DNA of 64,000 nucleotides from an uncultured Allorhizobium sp. (GCA_958439205.1 OY288189.1:3487001-3551000), one strand, 5' to 3'. Numbered from the stretch's first letter, positions 7,607 through 17,152 are shown. Numbers and translations: made by a program. Notes: generated by a model from the sequence alone, not told the origin.

Positions 7607-8548
7607 TCAGTCGCGGGGGAATTCGAGACCCATTTCGCGGAAGCGCTCCGGGTCGTTGCCCCAGTTCTCGCGCACCTTGACGAAGAGGAAGAGGTGCACC
7701 GGCTGTTCGAGGATCTCGGACATCTCCTTGCGGGAGGCCGTGGAGATCGACTTGATCGCATCGCCGTTCTTGCCCAGCACGATCTTCTTCTGGCTGTCGC
7801 GCTCGACATAGATGACCTGCTCGATGCGAACAGAGCCGTCCTTACGCTCTTCCCACTTCTCCGTCTCGACATGCGAAGAATACGGAAGTTCCTGGTGGAG
7901 ACGCAGGAACAGCTTCTCGCGGGTGATTTCGGCTGCGAGCTGGCGCATCGGCAGATCGGAGATCTGGTCTTCCGGATAATACCAGGGACCTTCCGGGAAG
8001 GTTTCGGCCAGATAGTCCATGATGTCTTCGCAGCCCGAGCCGGTGGTCGCCGAGATCATGAAGGTGCGGTCGAACTTGACGGCTTCGTTGGCCGTCTCGG
8101 CAAGCTTGAACAGGTCTTCATGGCGCACCCGGTCGATCTTGTTCAAGACCAGGATCTTCGGCTGCGGCACATCCTTCAGCGCTTCCAGGATCGCCTCGGC
8201 ATCGCCGCGCAGGCCGCGTTCGCTGTCGATCAGCAGCAGGATGATATCGGCATCCTTGGCGCCGCCCCAGGCTGATGTCACCATGGCGCGGTCCAGCTTG
8301 CGGCGCGGCTTGAAGATGCCGGGCGTGTCCATGAAGACGATCTGGGCGTTCTTGTGGATCGCGATACCGCGCATGACAGCGCGGGTCGTCTGCACCTTGT
8401 GGCTGACGATCGACACCTTGGCACCGACGAAGCGGTTGACCAGCGTCGACTTGCCGGCATTGGTCGGGCCGATCAGGGCTACGAAGCCGGATCGGGTCGG
8501 GGTGTTGACGATGGCTTCGCCGCCGTCCTCTGTCTCTATCTCGGTCAT
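7607..8548 (-). CDS. era: GTPase Era
   Basis: Ras-like GTPase that binds the 3' end of 16S rRNA and assists 30S assembly. G1 is GPTNAGKST near residues 27-35, G2 region TTRAVMRGI, G3 DTPGIFKP, G4 NKIDRV, G5 SATTGSG, and the C-terminal KH domain includes VIYVERDSQKKIVLGKNGDAIKSI. ATG 8548 is preferred to the upstream TTG at 8557, which abuts the rnc stop. It is the last gene of the acpS-lepB-rnc-era run on this strand. The frame stops 21 bases from the convergent AbrB-family gene. Confidence 0.96.
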   Translation of the reverse strand: MTEIETEDGGEAIVNTPTRSGFVALIGPTNAGKSTLVNRFVGAKVSIVSHKVQTTRAVMRGIAIHKNAQIVFMDTPGIFKPRRKLDRAMVTSAWGGAKDADIILLLIDSERGLRGDAEAILEALKDVPQPKILVLNKIDRVRHEDLFKLAETANEAVKFDRTFMISATTGSGCEDIMDYLAETFPEGPWYYPEDQISDLPMRQLAAEITREKLFLRLHQELPYSSHVETEKWEERKDGSVRIEQVIYVERDSQKKIVLGKNGDAIKSISTASRKEMSEILEQPVHLFLFVKVRENWGNDPERFREMGLEFPRD

Positions 8549-8557
8549 GGTGTCCAA

Positions 8558-9283
8558 TCAGTTGGCGTCGGAGGGCTTTGCCCAGACGCCTTCGCGTTCG
8601 AGTATCTTGGTCGCGGCCACCTGTTCGGCGGCACGCTTGGAACGATCGATGCCGATCTCGGGCTTCAGACCCGGGATCTCGACGATCACCGTGAAGCGGG
8701 GATCATGATCCGGTCCGGAGCGATCGGCAACCTTGTAGTTGGGCGGCGCGCCATACCTGGCATGCGTCCATTCCTGCAATTCGGTCTTGGCGTCACGGCG
8801 AGCGCCGTCGGCACGGGCGGCCCGGCCCTGCCAGTATTTGAGGATGAAGCCGCGGGCGGCCTCCAATCCTGCTTCGAGATAGATCGCGGCAATGAGGCTC
8901 TCGACCACGTCGGCGCGAACATTTAGCATGTTCTTCGCGGTGATCTTCTTGACGTCCGAGCCGGTGCGGATGAAGCGGTGCAGTTCCATCTCGTCGGCAA
9001 CCGAGGCGCAGGCCTCGGCGCTGACCAGCTGGTTGAAGCGCACCGAGAGCTCGCCCTCGGCCGCATCGCGGAAGGTGGTGAAGAGCATTTCGGCGACACA
9101 CAGGCCGAGCACCCGGTCGCCCAAAAACTCAAGCCGTTCATAGTCGCCCTTCTTGCCCCGCGAGACCTGGGCGCTGGCATGGGTCAGCGCCCGCATCAGG
9201 CGGTCGCGGTCGGCGAACTTGTGGCCGATCGCAGCTTCGAGCTGCGTCCAATCCTTTTCGCCGACCACCTTCTTGTTCGTCAT
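8558..9283 (-). CDS. rnc: Ribonuclease III
   Basis: Double-strand RNA endonuclease for rRNA processing. The catalytic signature ERLEFLGDRVLGLCVAEML is intact, as is the second acidic site in VRADVVESLIAAIYLEAG. The C-terminal dsRNA-binding domain runs from DAKTELQEW to ...KRAAEQVAATKILE. The start is placed at ATG 9283, giving 241 residues, because it overlaps the lepB stop codon as ATGA. This is the expected translational coupling, whereas longer frames would read through the lepB 3' end. The stop is 9 bases before the era ATG. Confidence 0.96.
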   Translation of the reverse strand: MTNKKVVGEKDWTQLEAAIGHKFADRDRLMRALTHASAQVSRGKKGDYERLEFLGDRVLGLCVAEMLFTTFRDAAEGELSVRFNQLVSAEACASVADEMELHRFIRTGSDVKKITAKNMLNVRADVVESLIAAIYLEAGLEAARGFILKYWQGRAARADGARRDAKTELQEWTHARYGAPPNYKVADRSGPDHDPRFTVIVEIPGLKPEIGIDRSKRAAEQVAATKILEREGVWAKPSDAN

Positions 9284-10017
9284 TCGACCACCTTGAACAG
9301 GCGATCCCAACGCATGTTGGCCGGCCACTTCCAGACTTCGCGGAACGAGGTGTCGTTGCCGAGCGAGAAGAAGATCAGCGAGGCCTTGCCGATCAGGTTC
9401 TCGGCCGGCACGAAACCAACGTCAAAGCGGCTGTCGAGCGAGTTGTCGCGGTTGTCACCCATCGCGAAATAATGGCCTTCCGGCACGATGAATTCGCGGG
9501 TGTCATCACCGCGGGTGCCCTGAGCCTGGTCGAGCGTGTCATAGCTCACGCCGTTTTCCAGCGTTTCGCGGAAGACCGGCACATCCGTGCCCGGATCCAT
9601 GCGGTAGTCGGAGGTAAAGACACCGTCCTGGATCTTCGGCACGGGCTGGCCGTTAACCTGCAGCACGCCGCCGATCATCTGGATCCGGTCACCCGGCAGG
9701 CCGACGATGCGCTTGATGTAATCAATGCTGGGGTTCGGCGGGAAACGGAAGACGGCGATGTCGCCGCGCTCTGGTTCGCTTTCAAAAATGCGGCCTTCGA
9801 AGAGGTTCGGCGAGAAGGGCAGCGAATACTTCGAATAGCCGTAGGAGAACTTGTTGACGAAGATGTAGTCGCCAACCAGCAGCGTCGGCATCATCGAGCC
9901 GGATGGGATCGTGAAGGGCTGAAAGAACACGGTCCGGATCACCATGGCCAGGAGCAGAGCCTGGATGATGACCTTGACGTTTTCCCAAAGGGCACTTTGC
10001 TTCTTTTCGTCGCTCAC
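9280..10017 (-). CDS. lepB: Signal peptidase I
   Basis: Inner-membrane leader peptidase, 245 residues, with one N-terminal membrane helix (VIIQALLLAMVIRTVFF). The catalytic serine is S41 in IPSGSMMPTL and the general base lysine K102 in DYIKRIVGLPGD; box E is visible as GHYFAMGDNRDNSLDSR. It cleaves signal peptides from exported proteins on the periplasmic face, which here would include the phytase, DUF2147 and small secreted proteins in this window. It is coupled to rnc by an ATGA overlap and lies about 100 bases after acpS. Confidence 0.97.
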   Translation of the reverse strand: MSDEKKQSALWENVKVIIQALLLAMVIRTVFFQPFTIPSGSMMPTLLVGDYIFVNKFSYGYSKYSLPFSPNLFEGRIFESEPERGDIAVFRFPPNPSIDYIKRIVGLPGDRIQMIGGVLQVNGQPVPKIQDGVFTSDYRMDPGTDVPVFRETLENGVSYDTLDQAQGTRGDDTREFIVPEGHYFAMGDNRDNSLDSRFDVGFVPAENLIGKASLIFFSLGNDTSFREVWKWPANMRWDRLFKVVE

Positions 10018-10114
10018 GCGGATCGGTTCCTTCTTGCGAAAATCCTGCTCTCTCTAGTCGGTTCGGGCGAGCGCGGCAACCGCGTAGCCCCGCCGACCAG
10101 CGCGACCAGTTAAC

Positions 10115-10519
10115 TCAGCGGCTTTCTGGCAGGGCTTCAACGATGACGAATGCCTGGGCATAGGGGAATTCGTCGGTGATGGTCAGATGGATCTGGGCGA
10201 CATGCCCTGGCGGCAAAAGTCGCTCAAGGCATTTCGCAGCGCCGCCGGTCAGTTCAAGGCCGGGTTTGCCGTTTGGCAGATTGACGACGCCCATCTCCTT
10301 CCAGAAAACACCCTCGGCGATGCCGGTGCCCAGCGCCTTGGCCATGGCCTCCTTCGCGGCAAAGCGCTTGGCATAGGAGGCGGCACAGTCCTTGCGGCCG
10401 TTGGAGCGCGCCTGCTCTTCATCGGTGAAGCAGCGGGCGGTGAACTTCTCGCCGAATCTGTCAATCGACTTCTCAATTCTTCTGATGTCGACGAGGTCGC
10501 TTCCGATACCGATGATCAT
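10115..10519 (-). CDS. acpS: Holo-[acyl-carrier-protein] synthase
   Basis: Transfers 4'-phosphopantetheine from CoA to acyl carrier protein. The 134-residue protein starts [18 protein letters not shown] with the metal-binding Asp of GSDLVDI, and contains [19 protein letters not shown] with the second metal ligand Glu. The last part, [19 protein letters not shown], is the typical end. The start at 10519 is chosen because this family begins at MIIGIG; the extra 19 codons upstream lie in the DUF2062 gene. The stop of DUF2062 is one base before this ATG, so translation is coupled. Confidence 0.96.
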   Translation of the reverse strand: MIIGIGSDLVDIRRIEKSIDRFGEKFTARCFTDEEQARSNGRKDCAASYAKRFAAKEAMAKALGTGIAEGVFWKEMGVVNLPNGKPGLELTGGAAKCLERLLPPGHVAQIHLTITDEFPYAQAFVIVEALPESR

Positions 10520-10520
10520 G

Positions 10521-11102
10521 TCAGACGCTCGATCCCTGCAGAGCTTCGGTGAGACGGGCGCGGGCCCGTGCGGCAAGGCGCTCGCGGCGGCGCGCCTGAA
10601 ACTTCGCCACGGTGAAATAGATCACGCAATAGCTGATGGCACCACTGACGACGGCCAGCGGGACGGCCCCGACCAACATTGGCTTCAGGATAGGCTGCCA
10701 CATGCTCTCGATCGCATAGAGGGAAAACTTGTGTTCGAGATCGACGCTGTCCCCGGCCGGCGCCCCATTGCCAATCAGCCTGTGCCCGACCTCCCAGGTC
10801 GCCGCCCAGATGAACGGAAACGTCAGCGGATTGCCGAAAGCCGTGCCAAGCGCTGCAGCGACCATATTGCCGGCGACAAGGTAGGCGATCGCGAAAGCCA
10901 GGAGGAAATGCAGACCGATGAACGGCGTCCACGAGGAGACGATACCGGCCACGACACCGGCGGCGATGGCATGCGGCGTTGCGGACAGGCGCAGGATGCG
11001 CTTGCTCAGGTAGTGGAACGACCGGATGAAGCCACGACGCGGCCAGAGAAGCTCACGCAACTTCGTCAGGGAGGAAACCGGTTGGCGTCGTCGAAACAGC
11101 AT
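10521..11102 (-). CDS. DUF2062 membrane protein
   Basis: A 193-residue protein with several membrane helices. The DUF2062 features are [59 protein letters not shown], then a second hydrophobic pair near [25 protein letters not shown], and a basic arginine-rich tail. The start at [12 protein letters not shown] (11102) is chosen over a longer frame because the extra N-terminal residues look non-coding. It lies directly upstream of acpS, overlapping its translation signals. The role is unknown. Confidence 0.85.
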   Translation of the reverse strand: MLFRRRQPVSSLTKLRELLWPRRGFIRSFHYLSKRILRLSATPHAIAAGVVAGIVSSWTPFIGLHFLLAFAIAYLVAGNMVAAALGTAFGNPLTFPFIWAATWEVGHRLIGNGAPAGDSVDLEHKFSLYAIESMWQPILKPMLVGAVPLAVVSGAISYCVIYFTVAKFQARRRERLAARARARLTEALQGSSV

Positions 11103-11256
11103 GCGGGATATGTAGTTGATCCGAGGCGGTTTCGGCAAGGAAAAGCGGCTCGCGGCGTGGCCAAAAAGCAAAGACGCCGGCATTGAACCGGCGTCGCATC
11201 TCAGACCAGAGATCACTGATTGTTAGACCGGTGACCAGATCTGGTCGGTCGGCGCA

Positions 11257-11406
11257 TCAGCCGCGGCGGAACATGCCACGGTCGATTTCGCGCTGGCGGT
11301 ATTCCAGGTCGACGAGATCACGGGCGCCGTTCAGGTAGCTCATTTCACGCTCTGCAACGGTCGGAACGCGAAGGGCGCGGGCGAATTTGCGGATCGGAGT
11401 AAACAT
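11257..11406 (-). CDS. DUF1127-like small protein, 49 residues
   Basis: A 49-residue frame starting MFTPIRKFARALRV and continuing with EREMSYLNGARDLVDLEYRQREIDRG, which is the arginine-rich DUF1127/YjiS-like pattern abundant in Rhizobiales. GAGGA lies 7-11 bases before the ATG. In Agrobacterium such proteins act in phosphate, carbon and RNA metabolism. The gene sits alone between the DUF2062 gene and rsh. Confidence 0.8.
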   Translation of the reverse strand: MFTPIRKFARALRVPTVAEREMSYLNGARDLVDLEYRQREIDRGMFRRG

Positions 11407-11636
11407 CGTTTTGTCCTCGGTTCTTTGTCTTCATCTGTTGACCGAGATATAATGGTGCGGCGCACAATCAACCAGAGACAAGAACTGACGTCAGCCATGC
11501 ACAAAATGCATAGCGGAAGGGTCGAGGTTTACGAATTAGGCAGGATTGTGATGAAAAGTGAGGCAGGAAGGGCAGCTGAGAGGCGACCGGGCGGACATTA
11601 TCCGCACCGGTCATGTCTTTGAGACGGCAGATCGCC

Positions 11637-13865
11637 TCAGTCGTAAACGCGCTTCACCGTCGAGATACAGTCGAGTTCCTTGAGCTCGCCGAGCAGCTGG
11701 CTCAGCTGGCGCAGGTCCCAGACCTCGAGATCGATCCCCATCTCCGTAAAGTCGGTGGCGATGCGGATCATGTTGAGGACGCGGATGTTGATGTCGAGGC
11801 GTGCGACACATTGCGCGACGGTTGCGAGCGTGCCCGGCTCGTTCAGGGCGTTGATCAGGATGCGGGCGACGAAGCGCGACTTGTTCGCCTCATCGAGATC
11901 CCAGCGCACGTCGATCCAGCGCTCCGGCTCGTTTTCGAAGCGCTGCAGGGCAGACGCCTGGATGGGGTAGATGGTGATGCCCTTGCCGTCTTCCATGATA
12001 CCGACGATTCGATCCCCGGGGACAGCACCGGCCGGTGCAAAATGCACCTCGGCATTGCCGGAGAGACCGCGGATCGGCAGCGGGTCGGGGCCGTCACCTG
12101 CCGTCGGCACATCGCCCTTGGGATGGGCGGGACCGGGGATCTTGAAGACCATGCCGTTCGCGCTGTTCATCGCGAACCAGCCCTCATCCGAGGAAGGCTT
12201 CACCGTGACGCGCTCGTCCTGGTAATCGGGGAAGACCGCGCGCAGCACATCCAGCGAGGAGGTCTCGCCGCGACCGACCGAGGCGATCGCGTCTTCGACG
12301 TCGCGTTGGCCGAGGCGATGTAGCGCCGGCCGCAGCGTGTCCTTGGAGAAGATCTTGCCGGCGCGCTCGAACGTGCGTTCCAGAATACGCTGGCCGAGGC
12401 CTGCATATTGCTTGCGGATCGCCATGCGGGTGGCGCGACGGATGGCAGCGCGCGCCTTGCCAGTGACGACAATCTCTTCCCAGGCGGCCGGCGGCACCTG
12501 CACGCCTGAGCGGATGATCTCGACTTCGTCACCATTCGACAGACGCGTGACCAGCGGCATGATCGAGCCGTTGATCTTGGCGCCGACACAGGTGTCGCCG
12601 ACATTGGTGTGGACGGCATAGGCAAAGTCGATCGGGGTCGCGCCACGCGGCAGCGCGATCAGCTTGCCCTTGGGCGTGAAGCAGAAGACCTGATCCTGGA
12701 AGAGTTCGAGCTTGGTGTGCTCGAGGAATTCTTCCGGATTGTCGCCTTCGGCCAGCGCCTCGATCGTGTGGCGAAGCCAGGAATAGGCATTGCTTTCGCG
12801 CTTCAGCGGCTCGTTCGGATCGCCGTTTTCGCCATCCTTGTAGAGGCTGTGGGCGGCAATACCGTACTCGGCGATGTCGTGCATGCGGCGCGTGCGGATC
12901 TGCAGCTCGATACGCTGGCGGGACGGACCAACGATCGTGGTGTGGATCGAGCGGTAGTCGTTCTGCTTCGGCGTCGAGATATAGTCCTTGAAACGACCAG
13001 GCACGACGCGCCAGCGGGTATGCACGATGCCGAGTGCCCTGTAGCAGCCGGGGATATCGTCGACCAGGATACGGAAACCATAGACGTCCGAGAGCTGTTC
13101 GAAGGAGAGCGACTTCGACTGCATCTTGCGGAAGACGGAGTAAGGCTTCTTCTGGCGACCCTTGACCGAAGGGGTCAGCAGGCCGTTTGCCACCAGAAGA
13201 TCACGCAGTTCGTCCTCGATCTTGGTGATCAGGCCTTCGTTGCGGGTAGAGAGTTCCGACAGACGGTTGGTCACCGTCTCATAGGCTTCCGGGTTCATGT
13301 AACGGAAGGACAGGTCCTCCAACTCGTCGCGCATGTCCTGCATACCCATGCGGCCGGCGAGCGGCGCATAGATTTCCATCGTCTCTTCGGAAATGCGGGC
13401 GCGCTTGTCGTCGCGCATGTGCTCAAGCGTGCGCATGTTGTGCAGGCGGTCGGCGAGCTTGACGAGGAGAACGCGCACGTCGTCGGAAATGGCGAGCAGC
13501 AGCTTGCGCAGGTTTTCCGCCTGCTTGGCCTTCTTGGTGACGAGGTCGAGCTTTTTGATCTTGGTCAGGCCCTCGACCAGGCGGCCGATATCCTCGCCGA
13601 AGAGTTCGTCGATCTCGGCGCGTGTGGCTGAGGTATCCTCGATCGTGTCGTGAAGGAGCGCGACCGCGATCGTCGATTCGTCGAGATGCATGTCGGTGAG
13701 GATGGCGGCAACTTCGAGCGGGTGGGAGATATAGGGGTCCCCGCTGGCGCGTGTCTGCTTGCCGTGCTTCTGCATGGCATAGACATAGGCCTTGTTCAGC
13801 AGAGCTTCGTTGGCGTCGGGCTTGTATTTCTGCACCCGCTCCACGAGCTCGTATTGCCGCATCAT
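11637..13865 (-). CDS. rsh: Bifunctional (p)ppGpp synthetase/hydrolase (RSH)
   Basis: Long RelA/SpoT homologue, 742 residues. The hydrolase HD domain is intact near residues 44-80 (YISHPLEVAAIL, ALLHDTIEDT). The synthetase domain contains YRSIHTTIVGP and IELQIRTRRMHDIAEYGIAAHSLYK. A TGS domain follows (VFCFTPKGKLIALPRGATPIDFAYAVHT), then the zinc-finger-like region, and a C-terminal ACT domain with ARILINALNEPGTLATVAQCVA. Both catalytic domains look functional, as expected for the single RSH of Rhizobiales that runs the stringent response. The start MMRQYELVERV at 13865 is chosen; upstream codons lack a ribosome site. rpoZ lies 98 bases upstream on the same strand. Confidence 0.95.
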   Translation of the reverse strand: MMRQYELVERVQKYKPDANEALLNKAYVYAMQKHGKQTRASGDPYISHPLEVAAILTDMHLDESTIAVALLHDTIEDTSATRAEIDELFGEDIGRLVEGLTKIKKLDLVTKKAKQAENLRKLLLAISDDVRVLLVKLADRLHNMRTLEHMRDDKRARISEETMEIYAPLAGRMGMQDMRDELEDLSFRYMNPEAYETVTNRLSELSTRNEGLITKIEDELRDLLVANGLLTPSVKGRQKKPYSVFRKMQSKSLSFEQLSDVYGFRILVDDIPGCYRALGIVHTRWRVVPGRFKDYISTPKQNDYRSIHTTIVGPSRQRIELQIRTRRMHDIAEYGIAAHSLYKDGENGDPNEPLKRESNAYSWLRHTIEALAEGDNPEEFLEHTKLELFQDQVFCFTPKGKLIALPRGATPIDFAYAVHTNVGDTCVGAKINGSIMPLVTRLSNGDEVEIIRSGVQVPPAAWEEIVVTGKARAAIRRATRMAIRKQYAGLGQRILERTFERAGKIFSKDTLRPALHRLGQRDVEDAIASVGRGETSSLDVLRAVFPDYQDERVTVKPSSDEGWFAMNSANGMVFKIPGPAHPKGDVPTAGDGPDPLPIRGLSGNAEVHFAPAGAVPGDRIVGIMEDGKGITIYPIQASALQRFENEPERWIDVRWDLDEANKSRFVARILINALNEPGTLATVAQCVARLDINIRVLNMIRIATDFTEMGIDLEVWDLRQLSQLLGELKELDCISTVKRVYD

Positions 13866-13963
13866 TCCACTCGTCTCCACAAACGAAAAAGCGCGCCAGT
13901 CGATAAGACTGGCGCACAATCATCCTACAGTCAGATCAAGACTTAAGTCTGATCTATTGACGA

Positions 13964-14365
13964 TTAGTAATCGTCGCTCTTTTCCGGCGGCACGAGCCCT
14001 TCGATACCGGCCAGAAGCTCTTCTTCCGACATCTGGTCGAAGGTGAGCGTTTCCGGCAGTTCGTCCTCTTCGTCGCCCTTGCCGGCGGTGCCGGTGTTGG
14101 AGAGCATAGAGCTCGGCTCCTGCTCCGGCTCGTCGACTTCGACGTGCTTCTGCAGCGAGTGAATCAGATCTTCCTTCAGGTCGTCGGGCGAGAGCGTCTC
14201 ATCGGCGATTTCGCGAAGCGCCACGACCGGGTTCTTATCCTTGTCGCGATCGATGGTGATCGGCGCGCCCTGCGAGATCTGGCGGGCGCGGTGGCTTGCG
14301 AGCAGAACGAGCTCGAAGCGGTTCTCGACTTTGTCGATGCAATCTTCAACGGTGACACGGGCCAT
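13964..14365 (-). CDS. rpoZ: RNA polymerase omega subunit
   Basis: 133 residues starting [31 protein letters not shown], the classical omega N-terminus, with [21 protein letters not shown] after it. The acidic tail ([28 protein letters not shown]) is typical of Rhizobiales omega. ATG 14365 has AAAGGA upstream at a good distance. Omega stabilises beta-prime in the polymerase and is the classical partner site for ppGpp, which makes the pairing with rsh functionally sensible. Confidence 0.96.
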   Translation of the reverse strand: MARVTVEDCIDKVENRFELVLLASHRARQISQGAPITIDRDKDKNPVVALREIADETLSPDDLKEDLIHSLQKHVEVDEPEQEPSSMLSNTGTAGKGDEEDELPETLTFDQMSEEELLAGIEGLVPPEKSDDY

Positions 14366-14660
14366 TGCCTGTCCTTTGCGGTCATGAATGCGAGGGATTG
14401 ACGGCTGCGATACAGGCAATGGAGGGCAAATTCAAGTTTTTCGTGCCGACGCCCCGCCAAGCCCAAAAATGAAGGCCGGAAAATACCCTTATTACACCAC
14501 ATTTCAACCTCAAGCTGCTTGGATTGGACCATGCGATGCCCTAGATAGATTTTTATATGATCATTTCATAATTTAAAGGAACGGTCATATCTTGAGGGGC
14601 AAGGTATTGTTTTGATTGCCGTTTGCCGAGACTGTTCATATTTGACCTAAGGATATCGGA

Positions 14661-15245
14661 ATGTTCGATCCTCGCGAGAAAATTGCTCTCTTCATCGACG
14701 GCGCCAATCTTTACGCTGCATCGAAGAGCCTCGGCTTCGACATCGACTATCGCAAGCTCCTGAAGGCCTTCCAGAAGCGCGGCTATCTGCTTCGCGCTTA
14801 TTATTACACCGCCCTCATCGAGGATCAGGAATATTCCTCGATCCGCCCGCTGATCGACTGGCTGGACTATAACGGCTACAAGGTCGTGACCAAGCCGGCG
14901 AAGGAATTCACCGACTCCATGGGCCGCCGCAAGGTGAAGGGCAATATGGATATCGAGCTTGCCATCGACGCGATGGAACAGTCCGAGACGGTCGACCATC
15001 TCGTGCTCTTCTCCGGCGACGGCGATTTCACCACGCTGGTCGAAGCACTGCAGCGCAAGGGCCGCAAGGTGTCGGTCGTCTCCACCATGGCCACCCAGCC
15101 GCCGATGATCGCCGACGATCTGCGCCGCCAGTCGGACCATTTTATCGACCTGATGACGCTGAAGCCGGAAATCGGCCGCGACCCATCGGAACGCGGCATG
15201 CCGCGCGCACCGGAACCGGCAACGGCCAGCGAAGACGAACACTGA
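14661..15245 (+). CDS. NYN domain protein (LabA/DUF88 type)
   Basis: A 194-residue protein with the PIN-like NYN fold: FIDGANLYAASKSLGFDIDY carries the first aspartate, GNMDIELAIDAMEQ the second and HLVLFSGDGDFTTLVEALQRKGRKVSVVS the third. These acidic residues would bind metal for an RNase activity, and several relatives act as endoribonucleases. AAGGA lies before the ATG. Divergent from rpoZ, in the position this gene normally takes in rhizobia between rpoZ and smpB. No direct evidence of substrate. Confidence 0.9.
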   Translation: MFDPREKIALFIDGANLYAASKSLGFDIDYRKLLKAFQKRGYLLRAYYYTALIEDQEYSSIRPLIDWLDYNGYKVVTKPAKEFTDSMGRRKVKGNMDIELAIDAMEQSETVDHLVLFSGDGDFTTLVEALQRKGRKVSVVSTMATQPPMIADDLRRQSDHFIDLMTLKPEIGRDPSERGMPRAPEPATASEDEH

Positions 15246-15368
15246 GGGATTTGGGGCGCCCTGCCCCTTATGCTCTAAAGCCGCTGCATTTCCGAAAACA
15301 CCCCCCTCTGACCTACCGGCCATCTCCCCAACAAGTGACGAGAAGACTCGCGGCTGCGACGCGGCCAC

Positions 15369-15570
15369 ACCCTCCCCTTGAGGGGGAGGGTCGGAGCGAA
15401 GCTCCGGGGTGGGGTGACGGCCTGAAGCTTAGAAAGATCGAGAAAACGTCGAACTCGAAGTAGGGTTCACCCCCACCCGCCGCTTTGCGGCGACCTCCCC
15501 CCTCAAGGGGGAGGTGGGGAGCGCGTGGCCGGGTTAAGCCCTCCCCCTTGTGGGGAGGGTTTGGGAGGGG
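15369..15570. repeat. GC-rich palindromic repeat cluster
   Basis: The gap between the NYN gene and the DUF3830 gene holds several related hairpins: CCCTCCCCTTGAGGGGGAGGG near 15371-15391, an inverted counterpart CCTCCCCCCTCAAGGGGGAGG near 15495-15515, and CCCTCCCCCTTGTGGGGAGGG near 15539-15559. The copies face each other, with GGGGTGGGGTGA on the left and its complement-like CACCCCCACCC on the right. This has the structure of a repetitive extragenic palindrome family. Possible functions are termination of the two convergent genes or transcript stability. Confidence 0.7.
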
Positions 15571-15581
15571 ACTTCTCTACT

Positions 15582-16001
15582 TCACATCGCCTCGAAGGCA
15601 ATATCCTGCGCGCCCTGCCACAGGACCATTTTCCCCATGGCCTCCAGCTGCTCAGACCCCTTCGTCACCGTCAGGAAGTGGTTGCCAGCCAGCACGCCCA
15701 TCTTGCTCGCGAATTGCGAGGAGCCATAGGCGAAGAGCAGTTCCGTTTCGCTGAAGCCACCGGGATAAAGCAGGATATCGCCGCGCGAGGGATGGGCCGT
15801 GTGGTTCTCGAAGCCTGCCCCGAACTGGAAATCGCCAAGCGGCACCCAGACCGCCTCGCCCGACCAGCGCGAATGGATCGCCTGGTTGCGGAACGGCAGG
15901 AAGCTTTCGAAGATGCGGCAGGTCTCGGGCGCCTTTTCGCGCTCGAAACGGGCCTCGAAGACGAAGGGGCCGACGGTGACCTTCAGGAATTCCAGGGACA
16001 T
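15582..16001 (-). CDS. DUF3830 family protein (cyclophilin-like fold)
   Basis: 139 residues starting MSLEFLKVTVGPFVFEARFEREKAPETCRIFESFLPF, with WSGEAVWVPLG and RGDILLYPGG, which fit the DUF3830/cyclophilin-like pattern. No signal peptide. The ATG at 16001 is chosen instead of an overlapping TTG at 16010; the start lies inside the last codons of smpB, so the two genes are coupled. The biochemical role is unknown. Confidence 0.8.
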   Translation of the reverse strand: MSLEFLKVTVGPFVFEARFEREKAPETCRIFESFLPFRNQAIHSRWSGEAVWVPLGDFQFGAGFENHTAHPSRGDILLYPGGFSETELLFAYGSSQFASKMGVLAGNHFLTVTKGSEQLEAMGKMVLWQGAQDIAFEAM

Positions 16002-16006
16002 GCCAC

Positions 16007-16483
16007 TCAACCCGTCTTCAGAATGCGCTGCTTCTGGCGGTTCCAGTCGCGTTCCTTCTCGGTCTCGCGCTTGTCATGCAGCTTCTTGCCCTTGGCGAGC
16101 GCGAGCTCCAGCTTCGCCCTGCCCTTCTCGTTGAAATAGATCTTGAGCGGCACGAGCGTCATGCCTTCGCGATTGATCGAGGCGCGCAGGCGGTTGATCT
16201 CGCGCTTGGAGAGCAAAAGCTTGCGGCGGCGGCGCGGCTCGTGATTGAAACGGTTCGCCTGCAGATATTCCGGCAGATGCGAATTGATCAGCCAGATCTC
16301 CTCGCCCTCGTCAGAGGCATAGGATTCGGCGATATTGGCCTTGCCCTCGCGCAGCGACTTGACCTCCGTGCCGGTCAGAACCAGACCGGCCTCGTAGGTG
16401 TCGACGATCTCATAATTGAAGCGCGCCTTGCGGTTTTCCGCGACGATCTTGTTGACGGTGCGCTGCGAGCCTCTGGGGGCCAT
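16007..16483 (-). CDS. smpB: SsrA-binding protein SmpB
   Basis: 158-residue trans-translation factor that delivers tmRNA to stalled ribosomes. The OB-barrel motifs are present ([85 protein letters not shown]) and the basic tail [14 protein letters not shown] is intact. In related rhizobia dapA sits immediately upstream. Here about 4.1 kb of other DNA lies between, and a decayed copy of the first codons of this gene is found at 17225-17277. Confidence 0.96.
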   Translation of the reverse strand: MAPRGSQRTVNKIVAENRKARFNYEIVDTYEAGLVLTGTEVKSLREGKANIAESYASDEGEEIWLINSHLPEYLQANRFNHEPRRRRKLLLSKREINRLRASINREGMTLVPLKIYFNEKGRAKLELALAKGKKLHDKRETEKERDWNRQKQRILKTG

Positions 16484-16807
16484 GGTCTCATCTTCCGTTT
16501 CGCCCGGGATTTTGTCGTGTGTCGCCTGCGCCCGGGCGGGGCGTGGCTGTTGTCATGGATATGTAATGGAGGATGGGGGGGAAATAAAGGTGGATGAGGA
16601 TCTGGCGCGCAGGACAGCGCGGGGGATGGGGATCGACCTCCGGCATCTGATTGTTTTGCACGCCAGCTTCGACCGGAAGCGCAGCATAGTCAGACGGCTC
16701 AACGCCGCTTTTGGGAGAGGTCACGACGGCAATCATTTCCGTCGACTTTCCGGAATGGCAGTGCAAAATGTGGTGGCATCGAACTTCCAATAATCTGAGG
16801 ACAGACC
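16484..16807. other. Upstream region of smpB and of the small secreted gene
   Basis: A 324 bp gap between two divergent genes. No convincing frame is present. Its first part (16484 to about 16590) is the arm of the imperfect direct duplication whose second copy begins at 17225. Promoters for smpB (leftward) and for the gene at 16808 (rightward) must lie here, but no consensus pair stands out. Confidence 0.5.
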
Positions 16808-17152
16808 ATGAATCTCCATCGCGCTCGTCTCGGCCTGTTTGCAATTGCTTTCGCAGTAACCGGAAACGGGATGATGTCTACCGTTGCCCACGCTGACGAA
16901 TTCTCGTTTACGGCGACCAACTCGACCACCACAGCTATCACCGGAATATTGGTGTCCGAAAACAAGAGTGACTGGGCTAACTTCGACATCGGAAGCGGCA
17001 TTAAGCCGGGAGCGACTGTCAATCTCGTCTGGGATCAGAGCACAAATAGTGCAAGCTGCGCGCAGTGGGTGAAGGCGGCTTTTGCCGACGGCAGCGAGTC
17101 GGAGCCTGCGAAGTTCGATTTCTGCGAAGATGGACTCGAACTAGACTTCTGA
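16808..17152 (+). CDS. Small secreted protein of unknown function
   Basis: 114 residues with a clear Sec signal peptide (hydrophobic LGLFAIAFAVTGNGMMSTVAHA, cleavage before DEFSF). The mature part is about 85 residues with two cysteines (SASCAQW and FDFCEDG), likely one disulfide, and an acidic end FCEDGLELDF. GAGGA precedes the ATG and a strong hairpin terminator follows, so this is a self-contained transcription unit. I do not recognise the family with certainty. It lies in the segment that separates smpB from dapA and may have been acquired with the autotransporter. Confidence 0.75.
   Translation: MNLHRARLGLFAIAFAVTGNGMMSTVAHADEFSFTATNSTTTAITGILVSENKSDWANFDIGSGIKPGATVNLVWDQSTNSASCAQWVKAAFADGSESEPAKFDFCEDGLELDF

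Noticed and set aside
12609..13631. Plus-strand frame of 340 codons inside rsh
   Set aside because: Antisense to the RSH catalytic domains, with composition typical of a reversed gene and no start signal.
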